Source of the DNA: Girardinichthys multiradiatus
Taxonomy: Eukaryota > Chordata > Actinopteri > Cyprinodontiformes > Goodeidae
Length of the DNA stretch: 64,000 nucleotides
Assembly (NCBI RefSeq): GCF_021462225.1
Contig: NC_061802.1
Coordinates: forward strand, 5,227,859 to 5,291,858
Direction: 5' to 3'
In this document: positions 34,774 to 44,599 of the stretch, in pieces
How positions within the stretch are numbered: the stretch's first letter is position 1
How the letters are laid out: each line of letters begins with the position of its first letter
The notes under the pieces: generated by a model
Databases searched by the model: none
What the model saw: only the letters and a program-made list of their open reading frames with translations
Told to the model about the DNA's origin: nothing
Made by a program: the position numbers and the translations under genes

Positions 34774-36054
34774 TGAAAACAGATACAGCATCAGTAATGT
34801 CAGACCTTGTGCTGATGTCAGGATTTCCTTCTTGCTGGGTTATAATCCTACTCTGCTTATTTACAGACAAACTCATTAGCAAATCAGCAAAAGTTAAAAA
34901 AGAATAAATGACAATAAAAACAAATTGCTTCTCCTATCTCCCTCAGCTGCATTCTCTTTCCACAACAATCTGCTCAAGTCAGCATATTTTTTGATGGATA
35001 TATCCTAAAATAGCTGCCCTCTTGAGTTTGGTTGCTTTGTTGCTGTCGTCTTTGTCTCTTTTTGCTTCTTTCTGTCGTTTTCTGCAGCTTTACAAAAACA
35101 AATAAACAAACAAACTCTCTTTGTCCTGTGCACCACATTCGTGTAACGCCAGATGTCTTTGAGCTGTTCTTTCTGTGCACTTTCACAGAATCAGAGACTC
35201 ATTCAGCCTTTCTTCTTAGTTTATTTTTAGGTATGGTTTTGGGTCTTGAACCTTAAGAAAATCAGAATTAGTCCAGTTTAAAAAAGTAAACAGGGGTTTG
35301 CGACTTTTTAACAAAATTTAGTTGTTCTATGTAAAAAAGACTGAAGGAATCACAACAAAAGGACACTTGAATTTTTCTTGCATGCCTAGAGATAATTTAT
35401 TTTTATCAGACTCCTGGTCTATCCCGCTATCTCACAGTTACTTTGTAAACTTTCTCCAATTTTATGGCTTAAACAATTGTTACATCTCCATAAAACAGTC
35501 AAATGTATAATATTTGGTCTCTATTTAAGAATCCTGAGAGTATTTTAAGGCAGTTATTAGACCAGTAATTTACTTAAGGGGTTGTGCAGAATTAGGAAAG
35601 ATAACGACAGTCAAACTAATTTAGCAGACATGACTCTCCACTGAGGAGGACACCTGTGACTGTTTATTATAACTTTAGCATTGATCCAAAGTTTGAAAAA
35701 TTCACTTAAAATACTGTATTTGTCATAAAATTCTCAGAATATTCTCAAATGATCACACCTGTGTGTAGTTCAAGTTGATATACAAATGGAAGTACAGATT
35801 CAAACGTCTCTTTACGTTTTTACAGGCAAGCTGTGATGAAGTTTGCACAGATGCATTGCAGTAGTCTTAGGTGCAAAAGTTAGCTTAAATTACAAATTTA
35901 TCACTAGAGTTATAAACTTTAAGCTACATCATGCATTGCATATAATTGTTAAGACCAAATCAAGGCTGATATGCTTAAAATGAGCTCAGTAAGGTAAACA
36001 GGGGATTGTGATTTAATTTTGTTATATTACAAGGGTCAGATTTATATTTATTCA

Positions 36055-36089
<35 letters not shown>

Positions 36090-39000
36090 TAACTGAACCC
36101 AAACATACAGCCAAAGTCATTAAGAACTATATTCAGCGTAAAGAAGAACAAAACTTACTGGAAGTGATGGTCTGGCCCCCACAGAGCCCTGATCTTAACA
36201 TCATGGAGCGTGTCTAGGGTTTACATGAAGAGACAGAAGCATGTGAAAAAGCCTACGTCCACAGAAGACCTAAATCCACAGATAACCTCTTATATATATA
36301 TATATATATATATAAGTGTGAAAAAACTGAAATATGTCTTATATTCTAGGTTCTTCAAAGTAGCCACCTTTTACTTTGATTACTGCTCCACACACTCTTG
36401 GCATTCTGTTGATGAGCTTCAAGAGGTTGTCACCTGAAATGGTTTTCACTTCCCAGGTGTGCCCTGTCAGGTTTAATAAGTTGGATTTCAAGGCTTATAA
36501 ATGGGGTTTGGACCATCAGTTGTGTTGTACAGGTGGGGGATACAGTACACAGCTGATAGTCCTACTGAATAGACTGTTAGAATTTGTATTATGGCAAGAA
36601 AAAAGCAGCTAAGTAAAGAAAAACGAGTGGCCATCATTACTTTAAGAAATGAAGGTCAGTCAGTCCGAACAATTGGTAAAACTTTGAAAGTGTCCCCAAG
36701 TGCAGTCGCAAAAACCATCAAGCGCTACAAAGAAACATGAGGACCGCCCCAGGAAAGGAAGACCAAGAGTCACCTCTGCTGCGGACGATAAGTTCATCCG
36801 AGTCACCAGCCTCAGAAATCGCAGGTTAACAGCAGCTCATATTAGAAAACAGGTCAATGCCACACAGAGTTCTAGCAGCAGACACATCTCTAGAACAACT
36901 GTTAAGAGGAGACTGTGTGAATCAGGCCTTCATGGTAAAATAGCTGCTAGGAAACCACTGCTGAGGACAGGCAACAAGCAGAAGAGACTTGTTTGGGCTA
37001 AAGAACACAAGGAATGGACATTAAACCAGTGGAAATCTGTGCTTTGGTCTGATGAGTCCAAGTTTGAGATCTTTGGTTCCAACCAACGTGTCTTTGTGCG
37101 GCGCAGAAGAGGTGAATGGATGGACTCTACATGCCTGGTTCCCACCGTGAAGCATGGAGGAGGAGGTGTGATGGTGTGGGGGTACTTTGCTGGTGACACT
37201 GTTGGGGATTTATTCAAAATTGAAGGCATACTGAACCAGCATGGCTACCACAGCATCTTGCAGCGGCATGCTATTCCATCTGGTTTGCGTTTAGTTGGAC
37301 CATCATTTATTTTTCAACAGGACAATGACCCCAAACACACCTCCAGGCTGTGTAAGGGCTATTTGATCAAGAAGAAGAATGATGGGGTGCTGTGCCAGAT
37401 GACCTGACCTCCACAGTCACCGGACCTGAACCAAATCGAGATGGTTTGGGGTGAGCTGGACCGCAGAGTGAAGCCATGAGGGCTAACAAGTGCTAAGCAT
37501 CTCTGGGAACTCCTTCAAGACTGTTGGAAAACCATTTCAGGTGACTCTTGAAGCTCATCAACAGAATGCCAAGAGTGTGAGGAGCAGTAATCAAAGCAAA
37601 AGGTGGCTACTTTGAAGAACCTAGAATATAAGACATATTTTCAGTTGTTTCACACTTTTTTGTTCAGTATATAATTCCACATGTGTTAATTCATAGTTTT
37701 GATGCCTTCAGTGTGAAGCTGCAATATTCATAGTCATGAAAATAAAGAAAACTCTTTGAATGAGAAGGTGTGTCCAAACTTTTGGTCTGTACTGTATACA
37801 AGTTCTTCTCAAAATATTAGCATATTGTGATAAAGTTCATTATTTTCCATAACGTCATGATGAAAATTTAACATTCATATATTTTAGATTCATTGCACAC
37901 TAACTGAAATATTTCAGGTATTTTATTGTCTTAATACAGATGATTTTGGCATACAGCTCATGAAAACCCAAAATTCCTATCTCACAAAATTAGCATATTA
38001 TTAAAAGGGTCTCTAAACGAGCTGTGAACCTAATCATCTGAATCAACGAGTTAACTCTAAACACCTGCAAAAGATTCCTGAGGCCTTTAAAACTCCCAGC
38101 CTGGTTCATCACTCAAAACCCCAATCATGGGTAAGACTGCCGACCTGACTGCTGTCCAGAAGGCCACTATTGACACCCTCAAGCAAGAGGGTAAGACACA
38201 GAAAGAAATTTCTGAACGAATAGGCTGTTCCCAGAGTGCTGTATCAAGGCACCTCAGTGGGAAGTCTGTGGGAAGGAAAAAGTGTGGCAGAAAACGCTGC
38301 ACAACGAGAAGAGGTGACCGGACCCTGAGGAAGATTGTGGAGAAGGGCCGATTCCAGACCTTGGGGGACCTGCGGAAGCAGTGGACTGAGTCTGGAGTAG
38401 AAACATCCAGAGCCACCGTGCACAGGCGTGTGCAGGAAATGGGCTACAGGTGCCACATTCCCCAGGTCAAGCCACTTTTGAACCAGAAACAGCGGCAGAA
38501 GCGCCTGACCTGGGCTTCAGAGAAGCAGCACTGGACTGTTGCTCAGTGGTCCAAAGTACTTTTTTCGGATGAAAGCAAATTCTGCATGTCATTCGGAAAT
38601 CAAGTTGCCAAGTCTGGAGGAAGACTGGGGAGAAGGAAATGCCAAAATGCCAGAAGTCCAGTGTCAAGTACCCACAGTCAGTGATGGTCTGGGGTGCCGT
38701 GTCAGCTGCTGGTGTTGGTCCACTGTGTTTTATCAAGGGCAGGGTCAATGCAGCTAGCTATCAGGAGATTTTGGAGCACTTCATGCTTCCATCTGCTGAA
38801 AAGCTTTATGGAGATGAAGATTTCATTTTTCAGCACGACCTGGCACCTGCTCACAGTGCCAAAACCACTGGTAAATGGTTTACTGACCATGGTATCACTG
38901 TGCTCAATTGGCCTGCCAACTCTCCTGACCTGAACCCCATAGAGAATCTGTGGGATATTGTGAAGAGAACGTTGAGAGACTCAAGACCCAACACTCTGGA

Positions 39001-40717
39001 TGAGCTAAAGGCCGCTATCGAAGCATCCTGGGCCTCCATAAGACCTCAGCAGTACCACAGGCTGATTGCCTCCATGCCACGCCGCATTGAAGCAGTCATT
39101 TCTGCCAAAGGATTCCCGACCAAGTATTGAGTGCATAACTGTACATGATTATTTGAAGGTTGACATTTTTTGTATTAAAAACACTTTTCTTTTATTGGTC
39201 GGATGAAATATGCTAATTTTGTGAGATAGGAATTTTGGGTTTTCATGAGCTGTATGCCAAAATCATCCGTATTAAGACAATAAAAGACCTGAAATATTTC
39301 AGTTGGTGTGCAATGAATCTAAAATATATGAATGTTAAATTTTCATCATGACATTATGGAAAATAATGAACTTTATCACAATATGCTAAAATTTTGAGAA
39401 GGACCTGTATATATATGTAAATTGATTAAAAAAAAAAACAATCATTATTTATAGTTCTGAAAGCATTCTTTGTTTGATATATAAGACTTAGCTTTAGGGA
39501 ATTACCCTAGATGAATGTATAAAGTTTATGCAAACCCATTGTTGCTTTTGAACATTTACCTCCCCACATTGTAGTGCCCCCTAGTGGTACATGTTTGTCA
39601 GATCCGGTACACTACCTCAGGATCGTGTTTCTGGCGTAGGATTCCAAATTTCATCTAAATATCTATTACTATGTCAAATTTACCCAACTAACTTTTCAGC
39701 TAACACTTGAATTTGTTTACATCTATTTACATTTGCATTTACATTAACGCCTTTATCTCGGGATAAAACAGGCTGGTTTGTGGGGCAAACCTTGAGCTTC
39801 AACCCAAGGTATGTGTTGGGCTTTAACCCAAGGTGTAGTCTTTGCTGTGTTTAGCATATCTGATGCAGAATCATCCAAAGACACATATATAAAAGCATAA
39901 GATAGTTCATCGTACGATTTATAGTTTAAAAGTAATAAGCCTTTTTTAATCTGAGTAGCAGTGCAATGACTGAACTTCCAACAAAAGTCTCTATTTTCTT
40001 TCTAATTTGTGGTGTAGTATGAGCTGTAGGAAAAAAAGAAAAAAGCAGAGCAGCTGCAGTAGGGTTCCACGCTCCGCTGGATGCATGGCAATGCTCGTAC
40101 TTTACAGCCATGTTCCCCTGCCTCTGTGGGCTTGGATTCCTTAAAAAAGCTGGAGGCATTTTATTGTTATTGTTTTCCGTATTTCATGAGAATAAATTAA
40201 GTTATATGTGTTGTTGACATCTACTCCATCCCTTTTTTCACTGAAAAATCATTGGTCAGTCAGTAATTCAAAAGCTAACAAATATTTTGATTGATGTCCT
40301 TTTTAAAAGCAAGAATAAGAACTATGAGAGAAACTTTGATGAAGGACCATTTTACTGATGAACTATTCAGGCTGAATATATTATTTTTTCTACCTTTAGC
40401 CTGGATGGCGGTGTCCTTTTGGCTGTCACATTATATAAATCTCGAGTGAATCATCCTCTTAATGTGCTCACTTATCTCCTGCCTGTTGCTCCTTCTGCCA
40501 AACCCCAGGGCCGTATTACAACCCGAGACCGAGGCAGCGCATCCCCAGGGACTTGGCCATGTGCGTGACTCCCAGTGGGCAGTTCTACTGCTCCATGTGC
40601 AACTGTGGCGCCGAGCAGGAGACGGACTTCAGGCAGCATCTGGAGAGCAAGCAGCACAAAGCCAAGGTGTCCGAGCTGAGATACCGCCACGAGATGGAGA
40701 ACCTCGGGTACAGCTAA
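24493..40717 (+). CDS. zmat3: zmat3 (Wig-1/PAG608), p53-pathway zinc-finger RNA-binding protein, complete coding region
   Basis: Exons: 24493-24616, 30535-31244, 31884-32021, 32446-32612, 32720-32823, 40509-40717. All junctions are AG/GT and in phase (1452 bp, 483 residues plus TAA). The protein has three matrin-type C2H2 fingers, Cys-x2-Cys-x12-His-x5-His: C260/C263/H276/H282, C342/C345/H358/H364 and C442/C445/H458/H464. The core CKPLYCKLCNVTLNSAQQAQ and the end QFYCSMCN to MENLGYS match vertebrate ZMAT3, known to bind AU-rich RNA and double-stranded RNA downstream of p53. It is much longer than human ZMAT3 (289 residues) because of a proline-rich repeat region at residues 70-177. The divergent pik3ca neighbour supports orthology. 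The first exon is an inference. Confidence 0.94.
25820..26790 (+). mobile_element. decayed Tc1-like transposon in zmat3 intron 1
   Basis: Plus-strand remnants in order: GGTGGCAGCAGCATCATG, ATGGATGGAGAAACATGG, TCCAGACCTAAATCTAATC and GGTAATTGCAGTAAAAGGTG. These are the catalytic and C-terminal parts of a Tc1 transposase gene and its 3' end. Stops and frameshifts throughout. Interrupted near 26160-26330. Confidence 0.75.
26165..26330 (+). repeat. short insertion with a LINE/SINE-like tail inside the Tc1 copy
   Basis: GC-richer sequence ending in CAGGGATCAATAAAGTATCT and a TTGAATTGAA run, the kind of 3' tail seen in fish retroposons. It splits the Tc1 remnant. Confidence 0.5.
27765..27897. repeat. 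AACCCA/TGGGTT palindromic repeat cluster
   Basis: Several inverted occurrences of AACCCA and TGGGTT within 130 bp (TTGGGTTATGTTGCTAACCC, CATGGGTTG, CAACCCATTAATGGGTTAAA). Confidence 0.7.
28125..28400 (-). mobile_element. Tc1-like fragment
   Basis: The reverse complement resembles the central part of a Tc1 transposase gene, with CACTGTGAAGCATGG (28380-28355) and a following CATCATGGCTGC. Heavily decayed. Confidence 0.45.
28980..30480 (+). other. zmat3: zmat3 intron 1, right part; nothing further recognised
   Basis: Contains short CA/TG runs (about 29020-29150) and unremarkable AT-rich intronic sequence. Confidence 0.45.
30535..31244 (+). CDS. zmat3: zmat3 exon 2 (proline-rich repeats and first half of zinc finger 1)
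   Basis: Acceptor CCCACAG at 30534. It encodes residues 42-278: tandem 11-residue proline repeats, an acidic Ser/Glu stretch (DEGSSLGVEESEDSLGLEEL) and finger 1 up to HYQ. The donor is CAG then GTGAGT. Confidence 0.95.
30618..30941 (+). repeat. zmat3: 33-bp coding tandem repeat in zmat3 (ten degenerate 11-residue units)
   Basis: Units read LGPPPMAPTQP, IGPPILTPTQS, LGPPQIPPAHS, LRPPSITPPHT, LAPPMMPSAQP, a 9-residue unit LGPPPIAHT, then LVPPPVDPTQA, IVPPTIDLSQS, LGPPHLPPAQA, LIPPPLVTPAP. The period is 33 bp with one 6-bp-short unit. It probably forms a flexible proline-rich segment. Confidence 0.88.
31288..31835 (-). mobile_element. internally deleted Tc1-like element in zmat3 intron 2
   Basis: Starts CAACCACTTTATTAGGTACA and ends with the inverted counterpart (GCAATTAAACAGGTACATCC). 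In between, the reverse complement shows worn Tc1 transposase parts (AAGCATGGATCCAGTCC, AGAGCAGAAAACTGAGGCTA). The order is that of a family common in fish. Confidence 0.7.
31884..32021 (+). CDS. zmat3: zmat3 exon 3 (end of zinc finger 1 and linker)
   Basis: Residues 279-324, GKNHSKKLRNFYAGSQQPPA then a Gly-rich linker. It supplies the last histidine of finger 1. Confidence 0.95.
32446..32612 (+). CDS. zmat3: zmat3 exon 4 (zinc finger 2)
   Basis: Residues 325-379, including RVILATENDYCKLCDASFSS and AQAHYQGKNHAKKLR. Donor at 32613 (AT then GTGGGT), chosen because it keeps the homologous frame in exon 5. Confidence 0.95.
32720..32823 (+). CDS. zmat3: zmat3 exon 5 (linker)
   Basis: Residues 380-414, MEGISEGAARKNRKDGSEYR and on to LPTTMP. 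It corresponds to the basic linker between fingers 2 and 3. Confidence 0.92.
33255..33615 (+). repeat. SINE-like repeat, full-length copy D in zmat3 intron 5
   Basis: Same family as the 14.8 kb copy, with head GGGGCAGTTGGTAGCACTG, box GGTTTGATTCCC, a GT-rich stretch and the final ATGACTGTCTGACTAAATG. Confidence 0.8.
33985..34150 (+). mobile_element. Tc1-like transposase scrap
   Basis: AAGTATGGTGGAGGGTCCAT and TGCTGTGG match the VKHGGGSIMLWG box of Tc1 transposases; only about 150 bp remain. Confidence 0.5.
34716..34774 (+). repeat. (TG)n microsatellite
   Basis: About 27 uninterrupted TG units, flanked by the inverted pair CTGTTTTCAC (34701-34710) and GTGAAAACAG (34773-34782). Confidence 0.97.
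36058..36314 (+). repeat. two (AT)n runs bracketing a Tc1 3' fragment
   Basis: AT microsatellites at about 36058-36086 and 36292-36314. Between them is a plus-strand fragment of a Tc1 transposase 3' end: GAACCCAAACATACAGCCAA, then CCACAGAGCCCTGATCTTAA, which is the PPQSPDLN box in altered form. Confidence 0.75.
36315..37794 (+). mobile_element. Tc1-like transposon, inactive (zmat3 intron 5)
   Basis: Inverted end regions: TTCTAGGTTCTTCAAAGTAG on the left and CTACTTTGAAGAACCTAGAA on the right. The right outer end reads CTTTTGGTCTGTACTG then TA at 37795, the usual terminus of this fish Tc1 family. The left outermost part is replaced by the AT microsatellite. It contains a transposase pseudogene. 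Confidence 0.85.
36591..37560 (+). pseudogene. Tc1-like transposase pseudogene
   Basis: Starts MARKKQLSKEKRVAIITLRN. A deletion and frameshift near 36738 separates it from a long second frame to 37407 carrying SDESKFEIFG (first Asp) and QQDNDPKHTS (second Asp). A TGA follows QMT where Trp is usual, then PPQSPDLNQIEMVWGEL (Glu), and another stop near 37478. The DDE triad residues survive but the gene has three defects. Confidence 0.92.
37799..39407 (+). mobile_element. Tc1-like transposon, almost intact (zmat3 intron 5)
   Basis: A 1609 bp element with TA on both sides (37797-37798 and 39408-39409). The long inverted terminal repeats are about 200 bp and highly alike: the left starts CAAGTTCTTCTCAAAATATT and the right ends with the inverted CAGGTCCTTCTCAAAATTTT. 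It encodes one transposase with a single frameshift. Confidence 0.95.
38127..39130 (+). pseudogene. Tc1-like transposase with a single frameshift
   Basis: DDE transposase that would cut and paste its element at TA sites. The first frame, 38127 to about 38610, holds MGKTADLTAVQKATIDTLKQ, the paired helix-turn-helix DNA-binding region (QKEISERIGCSQSAVSRHLS) and SDESKFCMSFGNQ with the first Asp. A 1-base loss near 38602-38612 shifts to a second frame holding SVMVWGAVSAAGVGPLCF, QHDLAPAHS (second Asp) and [11 protein letters not shown] (Glu), ending GFPTKY and TGA at 39128-39130. No other defect seen. About 330 residues in all, normal for the family. Confidence 0.93.
40509..40717 (+). CDS. zmat3: zmat3 exon 6 (zinc finger 3 and C-terminus)
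   Basis: Residues 415-483, PYYNPRPRQRIPRDLAMCVT then finger 3 and MENLGYS, TAA at 40715-40717. The preceding 7.7 kb intron is filled with repeats. Confidence 0.96.
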
Positions 40718-40998
40718 GAGGGTTGAGAAAAAGATGGAGAGTGACTTACAGTGGATTCAAACAATGACTTGCGTGACAAAAATTACATCCAAACTACATC
40801 TAAACTAGTCCAGATCCTACTGCAGATCATCTAACATATAATTTAAAGGATCATAAAAAAATAACTGCAGCTCAAATAGTAGATCAAGTTGTTCATGACT
40901 TGCAGGGTTAGTAGTAAATATCTTTAAGATGTTTTTGCTCTTTAAAAACAGTCCAGTTCCACCCAACCCATCTGATCTAGGAAGCGATGGAGCATCTC

Positions 40999-41004
40999 AA
41001 TAAA
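40999..41004 (+). terminator. zmat3: possible zmat3 polyadenylation signal
   Basis: First AATAAA after the stop codon, 282 bases downstream. Other AATAAA sites follow and vertebrate zmat3 3' UTRs are long, so the used site is uncertain. Confidence 0.25.
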
Positions 41005-41009
41005 TGAGC

Positions 41010-42780
41010 ATGTCGTAAAAAACTTAATCAATTTCAGTAATTCAGTTTAAGAACTGGAACTCCTATATTATAGATTGATTACACACATGGAATCCCGGGC
41101 TGCTATAATAGCAACCCTCTGCTCCTCTGCATCGATGGGTTCGGTGTCTCTTGTCTTCCTCCTGACAATAGTCTGTAGATTCTATGCGTCTCCACTTTTC
41201 CTCCAGACTGTGGGACCTTTATCTTCAAATGAACTGCAAAAATCTTTCTGAGAGATTCTTTGCAGGACAGCTGTCAAGTCAGTTTAAATCACAAATCCTT
41301 TGTATATTAGATTTTTAAGCCATAATTATCATAATGAACAGAAATAGCCACTTGAAGTATATCACTATATGTGAGTATGGAATCTATAAAAGTTGAACGT
41401 TTTGAATTCAGTTGCTGAAATTCATTAACTTTTTTAATACATTCTAATTTATTGAGATGTACCAATATGATGGTTTTGTTTTAAACTGATGATTAGTGCT
41501 GAGAACCCTCTCTGCATATTTATTCTGAATGAAACATGTTGAGAAAAAGAGTTTTTTACTATACAGAAAAAGAAAACATACGTGTAGTCTACATATGGAT
41601 TAGGAAAAGAAATGACTCCCTTTCTTTTTTATATCATTTCACTGATCGGCTCTCCTACGAAGCATTGAGCAGCATTTATTTAGACTCAGGTTACAAGTGA
41701 ATGCAAGTGAGATGCAAATAAATTTTGGGCTTGTTCGGGCAGCGGGGAGAGGACCAATCACGAACCGGAAGTCTGGGAGTTTGTAGAGGAACATGTAGAA
41801 AAGAGAGAGGAAGTAAAGGAGTTAAAGCAGCCAAAAGGAATGAAGAATGCGGTAAACATGGAAATCCATCAGGAGACAGTGGGAGGTCAAGTAAAAAAAA
41901 TCTTGTGTACAAAAAGGCACACCAGGTATTTTTTATAGGTTCTGCTGCCAGCTCATTGCTGAAGACTGCATAGCCACAAATTCAGCATCTTTACAACCCA
42001 GTAGAGGAATTAAATCCAAAGCACTACTTGCTGATTACAGAACCAACAAAAGCACAATTAACTTCATAGAGTACAGCAGTGTTAAATGAAGCTGGGAGCT
42101 TTGGTTTACCTCCGACCAGTCATTTGGTGTAATTCAGGCTAAAGGCTGAACACTGACTGGCCTTGTTCAAGCATTTGGAGGAAATTGGGCCAGACCTCTG
42201 GCTTTTCATTTTGGCAATACAATAAAAACCAATCTGTACTGCGGTAGAGCTTTTCTATAAGCCGCTTCACATCTTCTGTCTTAATAAATCATTCAGATCT
42301 TATGTAAATATAACTAAATTACATTATAGCTGTAAATATAGTATAAAAACATTAATCTTATTGATTCTGTAGTTATTCTCCGGATTTTAAATTATTGTAA
42401 ATTCCCATAATTATACCTGTGCACACTAAATCAATGTCTCAGCACTATATTGTTTGTGGATTTTACTCTGGAGCCTTCCAAATACCATAAAGAACCTCTG
42501 GTACCTTCAGTGTTTAATTAATAGCTGCTAATAGCCTCGGTTTGACTGCATGTGCCAGGAGAGGTTGTGTGTCAAGCGAAAACACTTTGGATGCAAGAAT
42601 TTTTCCTGTATACTAATTAAAAGAAAACATTTATCTAAAAAATCAAAAATAACTTTGCCTTTCATCTAAATGATTTGTAAATAATTAAGTGAACGGTAAA
42701 AAGGAGTGTGTGAAACTGTCAAATTTATTTCAGAATTGACAGAATTTGACATTTTGATAAGTACATGTAAAAGCAGCACT
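41010..42780. other. zmat3 3' UTR or intergenic; nothing recognised
   Basis: No coding frame with homology and no clear repeat. Part may be zmat3 3' UTR. Confidence 0.4.
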
Positions 42781-42784
42781 TTAG

Positions 42785-43370
42785 ATTTCACTTGAAAAAG
42801 TGTTCACACCCCTTATCTCTTTTCAATTTGCTATTTTACAGCCACAAATTTCAATACATTTCATTTAGATTTAATGTGACAGACCAACATAAAGTAGTGC
42901 ATATTTCTGAAGTTGAAGAGAAATGATATGTAAAAATCTGAAAAGTGTGGCAGCCCCTGTTAGTCACTACTTTGTAAAACCATCTTTTGGGGCATGTCTC
43001 CACCAGCTCATCTACAGACTAAAATGTTTGTCCATTCTTCTTTGCAAAAATGCTCAAGTCTGTTGCAGTCTGTATTTAACTACCTCCATGTTCCCATTCA
43101 GTTGCCTCTGAAGGTAGTCGGTTGCAATGGACTTAATTTAGGGCTATGAAAATAAAGAAGGCTGAATATAAATATGCGCAACACCATTTAGATTTTTATC
43201 TGTCAAAGAAAATTTTGAAAATTACCTTCCACCAAATATGTTCTACTTGGTGTAGGACCCTGCAATGAAATCCTGTTAAAAGACTTTAAATTTTGTGGCT
43301 GCAATGTAACCACATTTGCAAAAGCTCAAAGGGTGTAAATAATGTTGCAAACCACTGTAGTTTGCTGTTG
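42785..43370. mobile_element. MITE-like remnant with Tc1-type ends
   Basis: The left end, CTTGAAAAAGTGTTCACACC followed by ACAGACCAACATAAAG, and the right end, CAAAGGGTGTAAATAATGTT, have the form of Tc1 termini. About 585 bp with no transposase left. Confidence 0.55.
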
Positions 43371-44214
43371 GAGGTGGCAGCTGTTCTTCTTTTGATTATG
43401 CTGTGGGTCACCAACACACACCTGACCACAACCACACAGTACATGTTTGGAGGATTTAGGCAAAGAAAGAGTGTTTCTGCTGAGCCGCAGTGGGTTCTGA
43501 TCAAAAAGGAACGACGAAGAGCTATTGAAATGTTAAGGGCAGTCATCCTTTTCCTAAAAATAACATGCCTTTGTCTTTTACTCTCCAGTGAAGCTACTGC
43601 ACAGCATCAGCAAGTTCAGGAAACAATAAACCGCTGTGGTAATGCGAGGATGATCAGAAACGGATAAGCCAATCACATAAGACATATTCAACAGCAGCAC
43701 CGACTTTAATTCTGAATTATCTAGTTTGGATCCACTTTGACTGGTTTTAGACTTTACTTTTTCACAACTTTTGTGCAGTTTAACCAAAGATTGATATTTC
43801 TTTGCCAGATTTATCTGAGTAAAGTTGGACCTTAAACAGAAACTGGGCATGAACTATTTAACATTTACCTTAAGGTGGGTATAAAGGATACCATATTGTT
43901 CATCACATTGCTAAACAAGAACATGTTGAAAGAATCCTGCCTGTCTTGTGAAGTTAGAAGTCCTCAAAATATTCTAATCCCTATCACAAACAATACCAAG
44001 GAAATGTTATGCTTGTTTTTGAGCAGATGAGACAGCAACTCATTTGATGTGGAAATTATTAAATGCATCCCAAACACGACATGCAGTAAGCCTGGCAATT
44101 ATTCAGCCTCCATTGTTTCTCACAGTCAAATCACCACCTAAAATCAGATGTTGTCAAACTGAAACTAAACAACATTTGGAGGACGTTTGGGATCTGATTT
44201 GGATAAAATCTTCT

Positions 44215-44560
44215 ACAAATCATCTTCCCATCAGCTCTGACCAGCTTCCCTGTCCCTGCTGAAAAAACCCCTATCCCCCAGCATGATGCTGCCACTACCA
44301 TTTTCCATGCAGGGATGGTATGTTCTGTGTGATGTGCAGTGTTAGTTTCCCACCTTACATACCACTTTGCATGAAAATCAAAAGTAAACATTTTGGTTTT
44401 ATCTCACTAGAGCACATTTTTCCAAATGTTTGCTCCAAACAGGACATCTTCTGGTTTTGATTCAACTATGGTTGTCTTCTTGCCACTCTTGCATTCTCCA
44501 GATTTGCAGATTGCATACCTAATAGTTGTCATGTCAACAGTTGTCATTATATATGGCCAG
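44215..44560 (-). mobile_element. Tc1-like transposase fragment
   Basis: The plus strand reads CTTCCCTGTCCCTGCTGAA, CAGCATGATGCTGCCACTAC and GTGCAGTGTTAGTTTCCCAC, the antisense of the central Tc1 transposase region. Decayed. Confidence 0.65.
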
Positions 44561-44599
44561 AACATTAGTAATTAACAGGAAAAAAATAATTTAAAACGT

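Noticed and set aside
36930..37229. A minus-strand frame of 99 codons.
   Set aside because: Antisense of the Tc1 transposase pseudogene.
43293..43667. A 124-codon plus-strand frame with a hydrophobic stretch.
   Set aside because: Begins inside a MITE-like end and has no homology; likely chance.
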